This document shows, in pieces, positions 1-8,081 of a stretch of DNA of 64,000 nt. Within the stretch, counting starts at the first letter, position 1; the number at the start of each line of letters is the position of its first letter. This DNA is from Microtetraspora fusca. GTDB taxonomy: Bacteria; Actinomycetota; Actinomycetes; Streptosporangiales; Streptosporangiaceae. The position numbers and the translations under genes were made by a program. The stretch is from the NCBI RefSeq assembly GCF_001570365.1, contig NZ_BBYK01000062.1, forward strand, positions 62,001-126,000, read 5' to 3'. The notes below the pieces were generated by a model, which saw only the letters and a list, made by a program, of their open reading frames with translations, did not search any database and had not been told where the DNA came from.

Positions 1-133
1 TGGAGGCGAGGACGAGGACCACCCAGACGGAGCAGAGCACCAGGCTGACCGGCGGCCGGCGCCGGACCGGCGCGTCCTCGTCCTCGGCCGCGGCGGGCCG
101 CGTGCCGGGCCCCGTCGTCATCGTCGCGCTCAT
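1..133 (-). CDS. ABC transporter permease, DppC/OppC-like (partial, N-terminus only)
   Basis: Only the first 44 codons lie in the window. They read MSATMTTGPG, then an acidic and arginine-rich cytoplasmic stretch, then the start of a hydrophobic segment (VSLVLCSVWVVLVLAS). That layout, a short charged tail followed at once by a first membrane helix, is usual for DppC/OppC-type permeases. The start codon overlaps the stop of the preceding permease gene in an ATGA, so the two are translationally coupled. Its position directly after a DppB-type permease and a family 5 binding protein supports the call; the diagnostic EAA loop lies outside the window. Confidence 0.7.
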   Translation of the reverse strand, partial: MSATMTTGPGTRPAAAEDEDAPVRRRPPVSLVLCSVWVVLVLAS

Positions 134-1077
134 GACGTCTGCACTCTCGGGTCGATGACGGCCTGAAGGAGGTCGACCAGGGTGTTGACCACCACATAGG
201 TCAGCGCGACCAGCAGCACCACCCCCTGGACGATGGGGACGTCCCGCTGGGTGACCGCGTTGACGATCGCCGACCCCATGCCGGGCAGCCGGAAGATCAC
301 CTCGGAGATGACCGCGCCGGTCATCAGCGAGCCGATGGACAGCCCGGCCAGGGAGACCAGCGTGGTCAGCGACGGCCGCAGCGCGTGCCGCAGCAGGATG
401 TAGGCGGTGTTCAGCCCCTTGGCCCGCGCGGTCAGCACGAAGTCCTGCTGCAACGTGGTGATCATGTCGCTGCGCAGCACCCGGAAGAACGTGGCCATCG
501 GGTGCAGGGCCAGCACCAGGGAGGGCAGGATCGCGCTGCGCAGGTTGCCCACCGGGTCCTGGGTCAAGGGCACCCACCCGCTGACCGGCAGCATCCCCAG
601 CCGCACCGCGAACACGTAGAGCAGCCCGATCGCCAGCACGAACGAGGGCAGCGACATGAACAGCGAGGAGACGCCGGTCGCGATCGTGTCGATCTTTCCG
701 CCGACGTTCCTCGCGGTGTAGGCGGCCAGCGGCACCGCGACCAGCAGGGCGATGCCGAGGCCGAGCACCATCAGCTCGAAGGTCACCGCGAAGCCGTTGG
801 TGATCACCTCGGTCACCGGGACGTGGGTGAGCAGTGACTCGCCCAGGTCGCCGCGGACCGCGTCCGCGAGCCAGGACAGGTACCGCTCGGCGAAGGGCCG
901 GTCCAGCCCGAGCTGCCGTTCCAGCTCCGCGATCTGCCCGGCGTTGGCGTTCGGGCCCAGGATCTGGGCGGCGACGGTGCCGCCCTGCGAGAGCAGGGCG
1001 GTCACGCCGAGGGAGACCAGGAGGACGACGGCGAGGAGATGGCTGAGCTTCTTCGCCACGAACGTGGTGCCGCTCAT
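130..1077 (-). CDS. ABC transporter permease, DppB/OppB-like
   Basis: A 315-residue integral membrane protein that would form half of the channel of a peptide/nickel-type importer. It shows the family pattern: an N-terminal helix, the periplasmic-side stretch LGLDRPFAERYLSWL followed by GDLGESLL, several further membrane helices, and the EAA-like loop around ARAKGLNTAYILLRHALRP that docks to the ATPase. The C-terminus ends in DPRVQTS, like the DPR ending of family members. It lies 54 bp after the binding-protein gene and overlaps the next permease by ATGA. The substrate cannot be read from sequence; location next to an IclR regulator and catabolic genes suggests an organic acid or small peptide-like solute. 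Confidence 0.92.
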   Translation of the reverse strand: MSGTTFVAKKLSHLLAVVLLVSLGVTALLSQGGTVAAQILGPNANAGQIAELERQLGLDRPFAERYLSWLADAVRGDLGESLLTHVPVTEVITNGFAVTFELMVLGLGIALLVAVPLAAYTARNVGGKIDTIATGVSSLFMSLPSFVLAIGLLYVFAVRLGMLPVSGWVPLTQDPVGNLRSAILPSLVLALHPMATFFRVLRSDMITTLQQDFVLTARAKGLNTAYILLRHALRPSLTTLVSLAGLSIGSLMTGAVISEVIFRLPGMGSAIVNAVTQRDVPIVQGVVLLVALTYVVVNTLVDLLQAVIDPRVQTS

Positions 1078-1131
1078 CTTCCCTCCTGATTCCGGTCGTG
1101 AGGTTTGTACGGGTTCAGCACGTCGGACCGG

Positions 1132-2748
1132 TCACCCGGTGTACGCGAGCTTCTGCGTGAGGAGGATGTCCAGTCCGCCGTTCACCGGCTCGACGCCGGT
1201 CAGCTTCGCGTCGTGGACGAAGAACGAGATCGGCTTGCCCCAGATCCAGAACGGCAGGTCGGTGGTCCAGATCTCCTGCACCTTCCGGTACGCGGCGATC
1301 CGGTCCTTCTCGTCGCGGGAGCCGCGGGCGGCGACCAGGGCGTCGTCCATCTCCTTGGTGGCGTAGCCGGTGAGGTTGGTGGCGCCGCCGGAGGACAGCC
1401 AGTCGCCGAACAGCGGGTCCGGGTCGTGGAACTTCATGCCGCCCGGGTAGCTGGTGATCTGGAAGTCCCGGTTCACGAAGATCTTCGTGTACGCGTCGGC
1501 GGCGGTGATGATCTCGACCTTGACCTCGAAGCCGGCCACCTGGTTGAGCCGGCTGGCGACGTACTCGGCGAGCTTCTGGTCGGTGCCGGGCAGCGCGGTG
1601 ATGGTGAAATGCAGCGGGTTGCCCTTGGCCTCGCACTCCTTGACGGCCGCGGCGGCCTTGGCCGGGTCGGCCGAGGGGAACTTCAGCGACTCGTCATAGA
1701 AGGCGGAGGACGGGTCCATCAGGCCGTAGGTGGGGCCGCCGACCTTCTGCGACTGGTTCAGCGCCTTGTCGATCGCGGCCGGGTCGAGCGCGTAGGCCAG
1801 CGCCTGCCGCGCGCACAGCTCGCCGAACGGCGCCTTCTTCTCGTTGAACTGGTACGCCGCGCCTCCGCTGGGCTTGAGCGTCGTCACGCCGAGGCCGGCC
1901 GCCATCGCGTCGTCCACGGCGGTGGGGGTGGACACGTTGTTGGCGAGCTGGACCTGGCCGGACACGATGGAGTCGATCACCGTGGCCGCGTTGCCGGCGG
2001 TGGCGAATGTGACGCTGTCCAGGTGCGGCTCACCCGGGGTGAGGTAGTTCTCGTTCTTGACCAGCTTCAGCTCGTTCGCGGTGCGGTTCCACTGGGCGAG
2101 CTTGAACGGGCCCGCGCCCACCGGCTTCTCCGCGTACTGCTTGCCCGACGCCTTGATCGCGGTCGGCGAGGCGATGTAGCCCAGCGAGTTCGCCACGATC
2201 CGGTCGAAGGCGCAGTTGGCGGTCTTGAGCCGGATGTCGACCGTGGTGTCGTTCTTGGCGCTCGCCGTGACGCCGGCGAGCTTGGGCGCCTGCGGCGACG
2301 CGGTCTCCGGGTCCTGGATGCGCTCCCAGTTGAAGACGACGGCCTCGGCGTCCAGCGGGGTGCCGTCGGTGAACTTCAGGCCCGGCTTGAGCACGAGCGT
2401 CCAGTTCTTGCACGTGTCGTCGACCGGTTCGATGCTCTCGCCGAGCTGGCCGGTGACCGTGTTCGTGGCGATGTCGGCGTAGAACAGCACGTCGTAGAGC
2501 GCCTGCATGTAGCCGCCCTGCGCGCCGTAGTTGCCGGTCTGCACGGCGGCGGGATCCAGCGAGAAGATCGCCTGGGTGATCAGCAGCCGGGCGTCTCCGC
2601 CGGCTTTGGGAGCTCCCGTCGCCGTGCCGGGCTCGCCCGCGGCGGTGGACGTGCCGCCCGAGCAGGCGGACAGGACTGCGGCGGCTGTCACCGCTGCCGC
2701 GCCGGCGACGGCTCTCTTCGTCCCGGCGACGCGGCGTGGACGTGACAT
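1132..2748 (-). CDS. Extracellular solute-binding lipoprotein, family 5 (DppA/OppA type)
   Basis: A 538-residue binding protein for an ABC importer. The N-terminus has a positively charged signal sequence and a lipobox (AVLSACSGG), so the cysteine should carry the lipid anchor. The body shows family 5 features: DPAAVQTGNYGAQGGYMQALYD near the start of the mature protein, GLKFTDGTPLDAEAVVFNWE, and VGAGPFKLAQW. The ATG at 2748 is preceded by a strong GGAGG; a longer reading from 2799 would place 17 residues ahead of the signal peptide and has no good ribosome site. It is the first gene of the operon running off the left edge, divergent from an IclR gene that probably controls it. Confidence 0.93.
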   Translation of the reverse strand: MSRPRRVAGTKRAVAGAAAVTAAAVLSACSGGTSTAAGEPGTATGAPKAGGDARLLITQAIFSLDPAAVQTGNYGAQGGYMQALYDVLFYADIATNTVTGQLGESIEPVDDTCKNWTLVLKPGLKFTDGTPLDAEAVVFNWERIQDPETASPQAPKLAGVTASAKNDTTVDIRLKTANCAFDRIVANSLGYIASPTAIKASGKQYAEKPVGAGPFKLAQWNRTANELKLVKNENYLTPGEPHLDSVTFATAGNAATVIDSIVSGQVQLANNVSTPTAVDDAMAAGLGVTTLKPSGGAAYQFNEKKAPFGELCARQALAYALDPAAIDKALNQSQKVGGPTYGLMDPSSAFYDESLKFPSADPAKAAAAVKECEAKGNPLHFTITALPGTDQKLAEYVASRLNQVAGFEVKVEIITAADAYTKIFVNRDFQITSYPGGMKFHDPDPLFGDWLSSGGATNLTGYATKEMDDALVAARGSRDEKDRIAAYRKVQEIWTTDLPFWIWGKPISFFVHDAKLTGVEPVNGGLDILLTQKLAYTG

Positions 2749-3047
2749 GGCGGATCCTCCTGAAGGCTGGGGTGAGCCAGCGACTGTGACCGGGGCCACT
2801 TGAGCCCGTGCTCAGGCAATGTAGGTTCCGCACCGGTGCGCCGTAATCAGTGCTTCCACGTCGCGGAAGAAGTCACCGGAAATCGCCCGGCGGCCCCGTT
2901 TCCGGGCCCGAAGGGAACGGAACTTCCGCCGGACGGAAGACCGTTTTCGACCCATCCGTATCGCTTCCTAAAGTCTGTCCACATGTGTAGCCTGATTTAC
3001 GTTTACGTAACATTGGTCACTTTTTGACCCGGCACGTAGGTGAGCGT
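2749..3047. promoter_or_regulatory. Divergent promoter region between the binding-protein gene and the IclR gene
   Basis: This 299-bp gap is visibly more A/T rich near 2940-3030 than its surroundings. It holds the 8-bp palindrome TTACGTAA (3003-3010), preceded by a partial direct repeat (TTTACG twice from 2996). A site of this shape 38-45 bp before the IclR start is a reasonable operator for autoregulation and for control of the divergent transporter. No clear -10/-35 pair was assigned. Confidence 0.4.
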
Positions 3048-3902
3048 ATGACTGTTCTCGCAGCCACCTCCTCGGAACCGACCCGGCTCACTTCCGCCCA
3101 GCGGGTGCTCTCGATCCTCGGCGTCTTCAGCAGCGAGCACATGGCGCTCTCGCTCAGCGAGATCAGCCGCCGCACGGGCCTGACCCTGACCACGACCCAC
3201 CGGCTCGTCAACGAGCTGCGCGCCTGGGGCGCGCTCCGCCGCGAGAGCGACGGCAGGTACACCATCGGCCTGCGCATCCTCGAACTCGGCACCCTGGCAC
3301 CCCAGGGCCTGCAGCTCCGAGAGGTCGCCCTCCCCTTCCTCGACGACCTGCGGCACGCCACCCACGCGAACATCCACCTCGCGGTCGCCGACGGGCACGA
3401 CGTCATCTACATCGAGTCGCTGCGCGCCCGGCACGGCGTACCGGTGCTGAGCAGGCTCGGCGGGCGCTGGCCGATGCACGCCACCGGAACCGGCCTCGTC
3501 CTGCTCGCGTACTCCCCCCAGGAATTCCAGGAGGAGGTGCTCCGCTCGAAGCTGCGCCAGTTCACCGCGCAGACCGTGACCTGCCCGGACGCCCTGCGGG
3601 TCAGGCTGGCCGAGGTGCGCAAGTCCGGCGTCGCCATCACCGAGAACCAGCTCACCCAGGACGCCCTGGCCATCGCCGCGCCGATCCGCGGCCCGCGGGA
3701 CGCCGTCGTCGCGGCGGTCGGCGTGACCGTGCCGACCGGCTCCGCCTCGCCGCACTCCCTGGTGCCCGCGCTGGCCGCGACCGCCCGCGGCATCTCCCGC
3801 GCGCTCGGCGCGCCTTCGGCCACCCCCGTGTCGGGCGTGCCCGTCTCCTCACCGCCGCGGATCCGCGGCCTCAACCGGAGCGTCCCGAGGCAGGGCCGCT
3901 GA
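3048..3902 (+). CDS. IclR-family transcriptional regulator
   Basis: A 284-residue regulator with an N-terminal winged helix (SAQRVLSILGVF, then LSLSEISRRTGLTLTTTHR as the recognition region) and a C-terminal ligand domain with the usual segments (DVIYIESLRA, PMHATGTGLVLLA, AIAAPIRGP). IclR proteins bind small organic acids and usually control adjacent catabolic or transport genes. The ATG at 3048 sits 4 nt after AGGTGAG; an in-frame TTG at 3024 is less likely. It is divergent from the solute-binding lipoprotein gene, its most likely target. Its 3' end overlaps the convergent mftF gene by 32 bp. It closely resembles the second IclR protein at 10519-11352. Confidence 0.93.
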   Translation: MTVLAATSSEPTRLTSAQRVLSILGVFSSEHMALSLSEISRRTGLTLTTTHRLVNELRAWGALRRESDGRYTIGLRILELGTLAPQGLQLREVALPFLDDLRHATHANIHLAVADGHDVIYIESLRARHGVPVLSRLGGRWPMHATGTGLVLLAYSPQEFQEEVLRSKLRQFTAQTVTCPDALRVRLAEVRKSGVAITENQLTQDALAIAAPIRGPRDAVVAAVGVTVPTGSASPHSLVPALAATARGISRALGAPSATPVSGVPVSSPPRIRGLNRSVPRQGR

Positions 3903-5316
3903 CCGACCGTCCCGAGGCTCCCCGTACATCGGGCAGCAGGGACCGAGCCGAGCGCCCCCTGACGGCGCCGGCCCACACCCCGGCGCCGTAGGCGAGATCG
4001 TCGAGCCGCCGGGCGACCACGAACCGCACCGGGTCCAGCCGCGGACGGGTCTTGCGATACTCCACGATCCCGTCCGCCAGCGCCGCCACGAGCACCGCCC
4101 GGCGGACCCTGCGGGAGACCAGGCACCCGGCGAGGCTGAGCGGCCACCAATGCCGCAGCAGCAGCGCGCTCGTCTGCCCCAGCGCGCCGGCGAGCCCGAG
4201 CCCGGTCAGGGCCGCCGCCAGCCGCCGCGGGCTGTCGCTCCGGGACACCGTACGGGTGAGCCGCGCGGACACCCCGGCCAGCACCGCGGCGGCCACCGGC
4301 GCCGACCAGCGCCGCTGCGCGAGCAGCGCCCCGACCGCGGCCACGCTCCACGGCGCGAGCACGGCCGGGGCCACCGCGGCGCCGTGCCGCCGTGCCAGCG
4401 TGTGCGCGCCGGTCCCGTAGAACGCCTTGCGGCCCAGCCACGACCGGAACCCGGTCCGGTGGTCGTGCCGGACCGCGACCGCCGGCTCGTACCTGACCTG
4501 CCATCCGGCGGCCGCCAGCCGCCAGACCAGGTCGACGTCCTCGGCCACCCGCATGCCGCCGGCGTAGCCGTCGCCGAGCGCGGCCACCCGCGCCACCAGG
4601 CAGGCGCTGGGCACCCAGCCCACCGGTGAACGCGGGCGCACCGTCCCGGGGACCGGCCCGAGGTCCAGCGACGAGCGGACCGCCTCGTACCGGGAGATCC
4701 AGTTCTGCCGCCGCCCGGCTGAGGCGTCCAGGCCGAGCACCCGGGGCGCGACCGCGGCGACGCCGGGATGGTGGAAGTGCCGCAACAGTGTCGCCACCGC
4801 GTCGGGGTCGACCACCACGTCGGAGTCCACGAACGCCACGTACGGCGTGCGGACCCGCGCGAGGCCCGCGTTGCGCGCGCCCGCCGGGCCGACGTTGCGG
4901 GGCAGGGCGACCAGCTCCGCACCGTGCCGACCGGCCACCCCGGCCACCGCCGCCGCGTCGTCGGAGCGGTCGTCGACCACGATCACCGCCATGCGCCCGC
5001 CCAGGCCGGCCAGCAGCCGGTCGAGCTCGGCCGGCCGGTCGCGCACCGGGACCACGACGGTGACCTCGGACAGCTCGACCGGCGGCAGCTCCCGGGCGAC
5101 CGGATCGGCCATGCCGAGCGCGAGCAGCCGGGCCGCGAGCCGTTCCGACCATGGATCGGCGACCCGGATCCGGCGCCCGGAGAGGATCGTCGCGGCCCGC
5201 CCGGTGAGGTGGATCAGGCGGGGCGGCGCGCCGCCCACCAGGGTGCGTCCGCCGTCGTACGCCCGGACCTCGCGGCCCAACTCGACGACGAACCCGTCGG
5301 GCAGCCGGTCGCTCAT
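3871..5316 (-). CDS. mftF: Mycofactocin glycosyltransferase MftF
   Basis: A 481-residue enzyme expected to add a chain of glucose units to the (pre)mycofactocin hydroxyl. Residues 1-80 form the family's N-terminal domain (DGFVVELGREVRAYDGG). A GT2 glycosyltransferase domain runs from about 85 to 290, with VTVVVPVRDRP, the metal-binding DSD at 164-166 in FVDSDVV, and the acceptor-side motif AEDVDLVWRL. Hydrophobic segments after about residue 300 suggest membrane association. It is the last gene of the mft operon; its ATG overlaps the SDR stop in ATGA. Its 3' end overlaps the convergent IclR gene. The family call rests on both sequence and operon context. Confidence 0.93.
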   Translation of the reverse strand: MSDRLPDGFVVELGREVRAYDGGRTLVGGAPPRLIHLTGRAATILSGRRIRVADPWSERLAARLLALGMADPVARELPPVELSEVTVVVPVRDRPAELDRLLAGLGGRMAVIVVDDRSDDAAAVAGVAGRHGAELVALPRNVGPAGARNAGLARVRTPYVAFVDSDVVVDPDAVATLLRHFHHPGVAAVAPRVLGLDASAGRRQNWISRYEAVRSSLDLGPVPGTVRPRSPVGWVPSACLVARVAALGDGYAGGMRVAEDVDLVWRLAAAGWQVRYEPAVAVRHDHRTGFRSWLGRKAFYGTGAHTLARRHGAAVAPAVLAPWSVAAVGALLAQRRWSAPVAAAVLAGVSARLTRTVSRSDSPRRLAAALTGLGLAGALGQTSALLLRHWWPLSLAGCLVSRRVRRAVLVAALADGIVEYRKTRPRLDPVRFVVARRLDDLAYGAGVWAGAVRGRSARSLLPDVRGASGRSVSGPASGRSG

Positions 5317-6149
5317 CCGCGGAACCCTCCCTCGGCGCTCACCACGGAGCCGTTCGCGACGCCGCCCGCCCTGGAGCAGTGGAACGCGATGAGCTCCGCG
5401 ATCTCGGACGGCTCGATGAGCCGCCCGTTCAGCTGGGACGACGCGAACGACTCCACGTCGTCGATCCCGTACAGCGCGGCCGTGGCGGCCAGCATCGCGG
5501 TGCGGGTGGAGCCGGGCGAGACCGCGACCGCGGTCACCCCGGTGCCGGCCAGGTCGGCGGCCAGCCCGCGGACCAGCCCGATCACGGCGTGCTTGGCCAT
5601 GCCGTACCCGGCCAGGTGGAACAGGCCGCGGGTCCCGGCGGCCGAGGCGACCGCGACGAACCGGCAGCCGCCGGGGTCGGGGCCGCCGAGCATCCGGGGC
5701 ACGGTCGCCGCGGCGGTGTTCCACACGCCGAGCACGTCGATCTCCCACAGCGTCCGCAGCTCCGGGTCGGGGGTCTCCCACAGCGGCCGGCCTCCGGCGA
5801 TCACCGCGGCGGCGGCCACCGCGGCGTCGAGCCGGCCGAACCGCTCGACCGCGAGCGCGGCGGCCGCCTCCAGCGCCGCGCGGTCCCGCACGTCCGCCAC
5901 CACGGCGGCGACCTGGCCGGGGTGGGCGTCGCGCAGGGCGTGCAGCGCGGCGACCTCCGGCTGCGGGTAGTCCGCACCCGACGCGCGGGCGGGTCCCGCG
6001 CCGCCCGCGCACCAGTCCACCGCGACCACCCGGTAGCCCTGGCGGCAGAGCGCCCGGACGGTGTCCGCGCCGATGCCGCGAGCGGCGCCGGTGACCAGGG
6101 CGACCCGCGGGGGACGGCTCTCCCCGCTCGCCCCGCTCGCCCCGCTCAC
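5313..6149 (-). CDS. Mycofactocin-cluster SDR-family oxidoreductase
   Basis: A 278-residue short-chain dehydrogenase. It has the nucleotide-binding motif VTGAARGIG, a strand-2 acidic residue (VVAVDW) that suggests NAD preference, and the catalytic YGMAK with an upstream serine (VAVASAAG). The usual NNAG is replaced by AAAA. SDRs placed inside mft operons are believed to carry a non-exchangeable nicotinamide that mycofactocin re-oxidises; that role is inferred here. The GTG start at 6149 overlaps the mftE stop (GTGA), and its stop overlaps mftF (ATGA), so it is an integral operon member. The N-terminus begins with a short Ser/Gly run before the Rossmann fold. Confidence 0.85.
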   Translation of the reverse strand: MSGASGASGESRPPRVALVTGAARGIGADTVRALCRQGYRVVAVDWCAGGAGPARASGADYPQPEVAALHALRDAHPGQVAAVVADVRDRAALEAAAALAVERFGRLDAAVAAAAVIAGGRPLWETPDPELRTLWEIDVLGVWNTAAATVPRMLGGPDPGGCRFVAVASAAGTRGLFHLAGYGMAKHAVIGLVRGLAADLAGTGVTAVAVSPGSTRTAMLAATAALYGIDDVESFASSQLNGRLIEPSEIAELIAFHCSRAGGVANGSVVSAEGGFRG

Positions 6150-6886
6150 CTCCGGCTCGCCTCGGCCCGGAGCCGGCCGCCGCCGTCGGCGACGCCGCGC
6201 TCGATCAGGCCGGTCGCCTCCGCGACCATCTCGCCCAGGACCCGCGCCCCCTCGGCGGCGGTGGCTCCGGTGGGGTCGCCGAGCACGCCGGACGGGGACA
6301 CGGCGGCGACGCCGCCCGCGACGATGCCGGGCATCAGCTCCCCGATGGGCGCGGTGTTGCCGGGTGCTGCCCTGGCCAGGTCCACCCGGCCCGGGGCGAG
6401 GTGCAGCATCAGCGAGGTCTCGGTGTACCCGGCGTGCGCGTCGACGGTCTCCGTCTCGCACGGCACCCATGCGACCTCGTGCCGCTCGTACATCATCTGG
6501 GCCACCGCGTCGGACAAGGTCCGCGCGTTCCCGCCGTGCGCGTTGACGAACACGATCCGCCCGGACCAGACGGACAGCGAGCGGACCAGCTCCACCAGGG
6601 TGTGCCGGAGGGCCTCGTTGCCGATCGAGACCGTCCCGGGGAACGACTGGTGCTCCCCGCTGGCGGTGTAGCTGAGCGGCGGCGCGACGAGGACGGGCTC
6701 GTCCGGGTGCCGCTCCCGCCACCGGGCCGCCGCCCCCTCGGCCACCGCCACCGCGATGGCCGTGTCGGTGTCCAGCGGCAGGTGCGGGCCGTGCTGCTCG
6801 ACGGAGCCGACCGGCACGAGGACCAGCGGCCGCTCCGGCAGCGCCGTCCAGGCCAGCCCGGACAGCCGCGCGTCCGGCGGCGTCAC
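6146..6886 (-). CDS. mftE: Mycofactocin precursor peptidase MftE (creatininase family)
   Basis: A 246-residue metal-dependent amidohydrolase that releases the C-terminal Val-Tyr-derived moiety from the MftC-modified MftA peptide. It has the creatininase-family signatures: VGSVEQHGPHLPLDTD carrying metal ligands, SGEHQSFPGT, FVNAHGGN and the glutamate in HAGYTETSLM. The GTG start at 6886 overlaps the mftD stop by GTGA, and the stop overlaps the following SDR start in the same way. Length and motif order match MftE; the operon context excludes a true creatininase. Confidence 0.95.
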   Translation of the reverse strand: MTPPDARLSGLAWTALPERPLVLVPVGSVEQHGPHLPLDTDTAIAVAVAEGAAARWRERHPDEPVLVAPPLSYTASGEHQSFPGTVSIGNEALRHTLVELVRSLSVWSGRIVFVNAHGGNARTLSDAVAQMMYERHEVAWVPCETETVDAHAGYTETSLMLHLAPGRVDLARAAPGNTAPIGELMPGIVAGGVAAVSPSGVLGDPTGATAAEGARVLGEMVAEATGLIERGVADGGGRLRAEASRR

Positions 6887-8064
6887 ACCGACTCCGTCGC
6901 GCCGAGGGTGCGGGTGAACCCGGGTGGGACGACCACATCGTCCGGGGTCAGCTCATGGATGGAGGAGCGGCCCAGCCCGAGCAGGGCCGAGTCGATGCCG
7001 CCGCGCAGGATGTCGAGCACGTTCTCCACCCCGGCCTGACCGGCCGCGCCGAGGCCCCACAGGTAGGCCCGACCGATCATCACCGCCCGCGCGCCGAGCG
7101 CCAGCGCCTTCACGACGTCGCCGCCGCGGCGGACGCCGCCGTCCAGCAGCACCTCGATCCGGTCGCCGACCGCCTCGACCACCGCGGGCAGGGCGCGGAT
7201 CGGCGCCGGGGTGCCGTCCAGGTTGTTGCCGCCGTGGTTGGACACCGAGATCGCGGTGACCCCGGCGTCGACCGCGCGCCGGGCGTCGTCCACCCGGCAC
7301 ACGCCCTTGAGCATGAACGGCCCGTCCCAGCGCTCCCGCATCCAGGCGACGTCGTCCCAGGTTGGGAGGGGGGTCTGCATCCACTCGCCGTACGCGCCGA
7401 AGAAGGTCAGCGGGGGCTCGCCCGGGTCGGTCAGGTTGGGCACGGTCAGATCCGGCACGCCGCCGGTGCGCAGGAAGTCCAGCAGCCAGCCGGGCCGGGA
7501 CAGCCCCTCGGGGGCGAATCTGGCGATCGCCTTCAGGTCGAGCCGCTCGGGGATCCACGGGCTCCCCCAGTCGCGCCCGTTGGAGAACGACCAGTCGAGG
7601 GTGGCGATCAGGCCGACCGCCCCGGCCGCGCGGGCCCGCTCCATCCGCCGGACCATCGCGTCCTTGTCGCCCATCCAGTACATCTGGAAGAAGGTCGAGG
7701 AGTTCGCGGCCACGACCTCCTCGACCGGCTTGCTGGCGAACGAGCTGAGCCCCATCGCGGTGCCGCGCGCGGCGGCGGCCCGCGCCACGGCCACCTCACC
7801 GTCCGGGTGGACGGCCTGGACGCCGGTGGGCGAGATGATCACGGGCAGCGAGATCTGCTGTCCCATGACCGTCGTCGCCATGTCGCGCTTGGCCGACAGG
7901 TCCGCCACGTGCGGGGCGAAGCCCAGCTCGGCGAACGCCGCGGTGTTGTCCCTGAACGAGACGCCCTTCTCCGATCCGGCCAGCAGCGCGCCGTACACCG
8001 ACCTGGGCAGCCTCCTCTTCGCCCGCCGCCGCGCCTCCGCGACCGTCTCGAACCACTTGCCCAT
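6883..8064 (-). CDS. mftD: Pre-mycofactocin synthase MftD (FMN-dependent)
   Basis: A 393-residue member of the FMN-dependent alpha-hydroxy-acid dehydrogenase family, which oxidatively deaminates the cyclised Val-Tyr product to give redox-active pre-mycofactocin. The active-site segment is SVSNHGGNNLDGTPA, whose histidine is the catalytic base, followed by the phosphate-binding DGGVRRGGDVVKALALGA. FMN contacts appear around ISPTGVQAVHPDGE and LSSFASKPVEEV. The ATG at 8064 follows AGGTGAG and lies 17 bp after mftC. Relative to lactate oxidases, the SNHGGRQLD signature is altered to SNHGGNNLD, as in the mycofactocin clade. Confidence 0.95.
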   Translation of the reverse strand: MGKWFETVAEARRRAKRRLPRSVYGALLAGSEKGVSFRDNTAAFAELGFAPHVADLSAKRDMATTVMGQQISLPVIISPTGVQAVHPDGEVAVARAAAARGTAMGLSSFASKPVEEVVAANSSTFFQMYWMGDKDAMVRRMERARAAGAVGLIATLDWSFSNGRDWGSPWIPERLDLKAIARFAPEGLSRPGWLLDFLRTGGVPDLTVPNLTDPGEPPLTFFGAYGEWMQTPLPTWDDVAWMRERWDGPFMLKGVCRVDDARRAVDAGVTAISVSNHGGNNLDGTPAPIRALPAVVEAVGDRIEVLLDGGVRRGGDVVKALALGARAVMIGRAYLWGLGAAGQAGVENVLDILRGGIDSALLGLGRSSIHELTPDDVVVPPGFTRTLGATESV

Positions 8065-8081
8065 GACTCACCTCTCGCAGC

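Noticed and set aside
1105-2745. Long open frame on the plus strand, 546 codons
   Set aside because: It lies opposite the binding-protein gene, is Val/Gly/Arg-rich and has no recognisable domain; a high-GC shadow frame.
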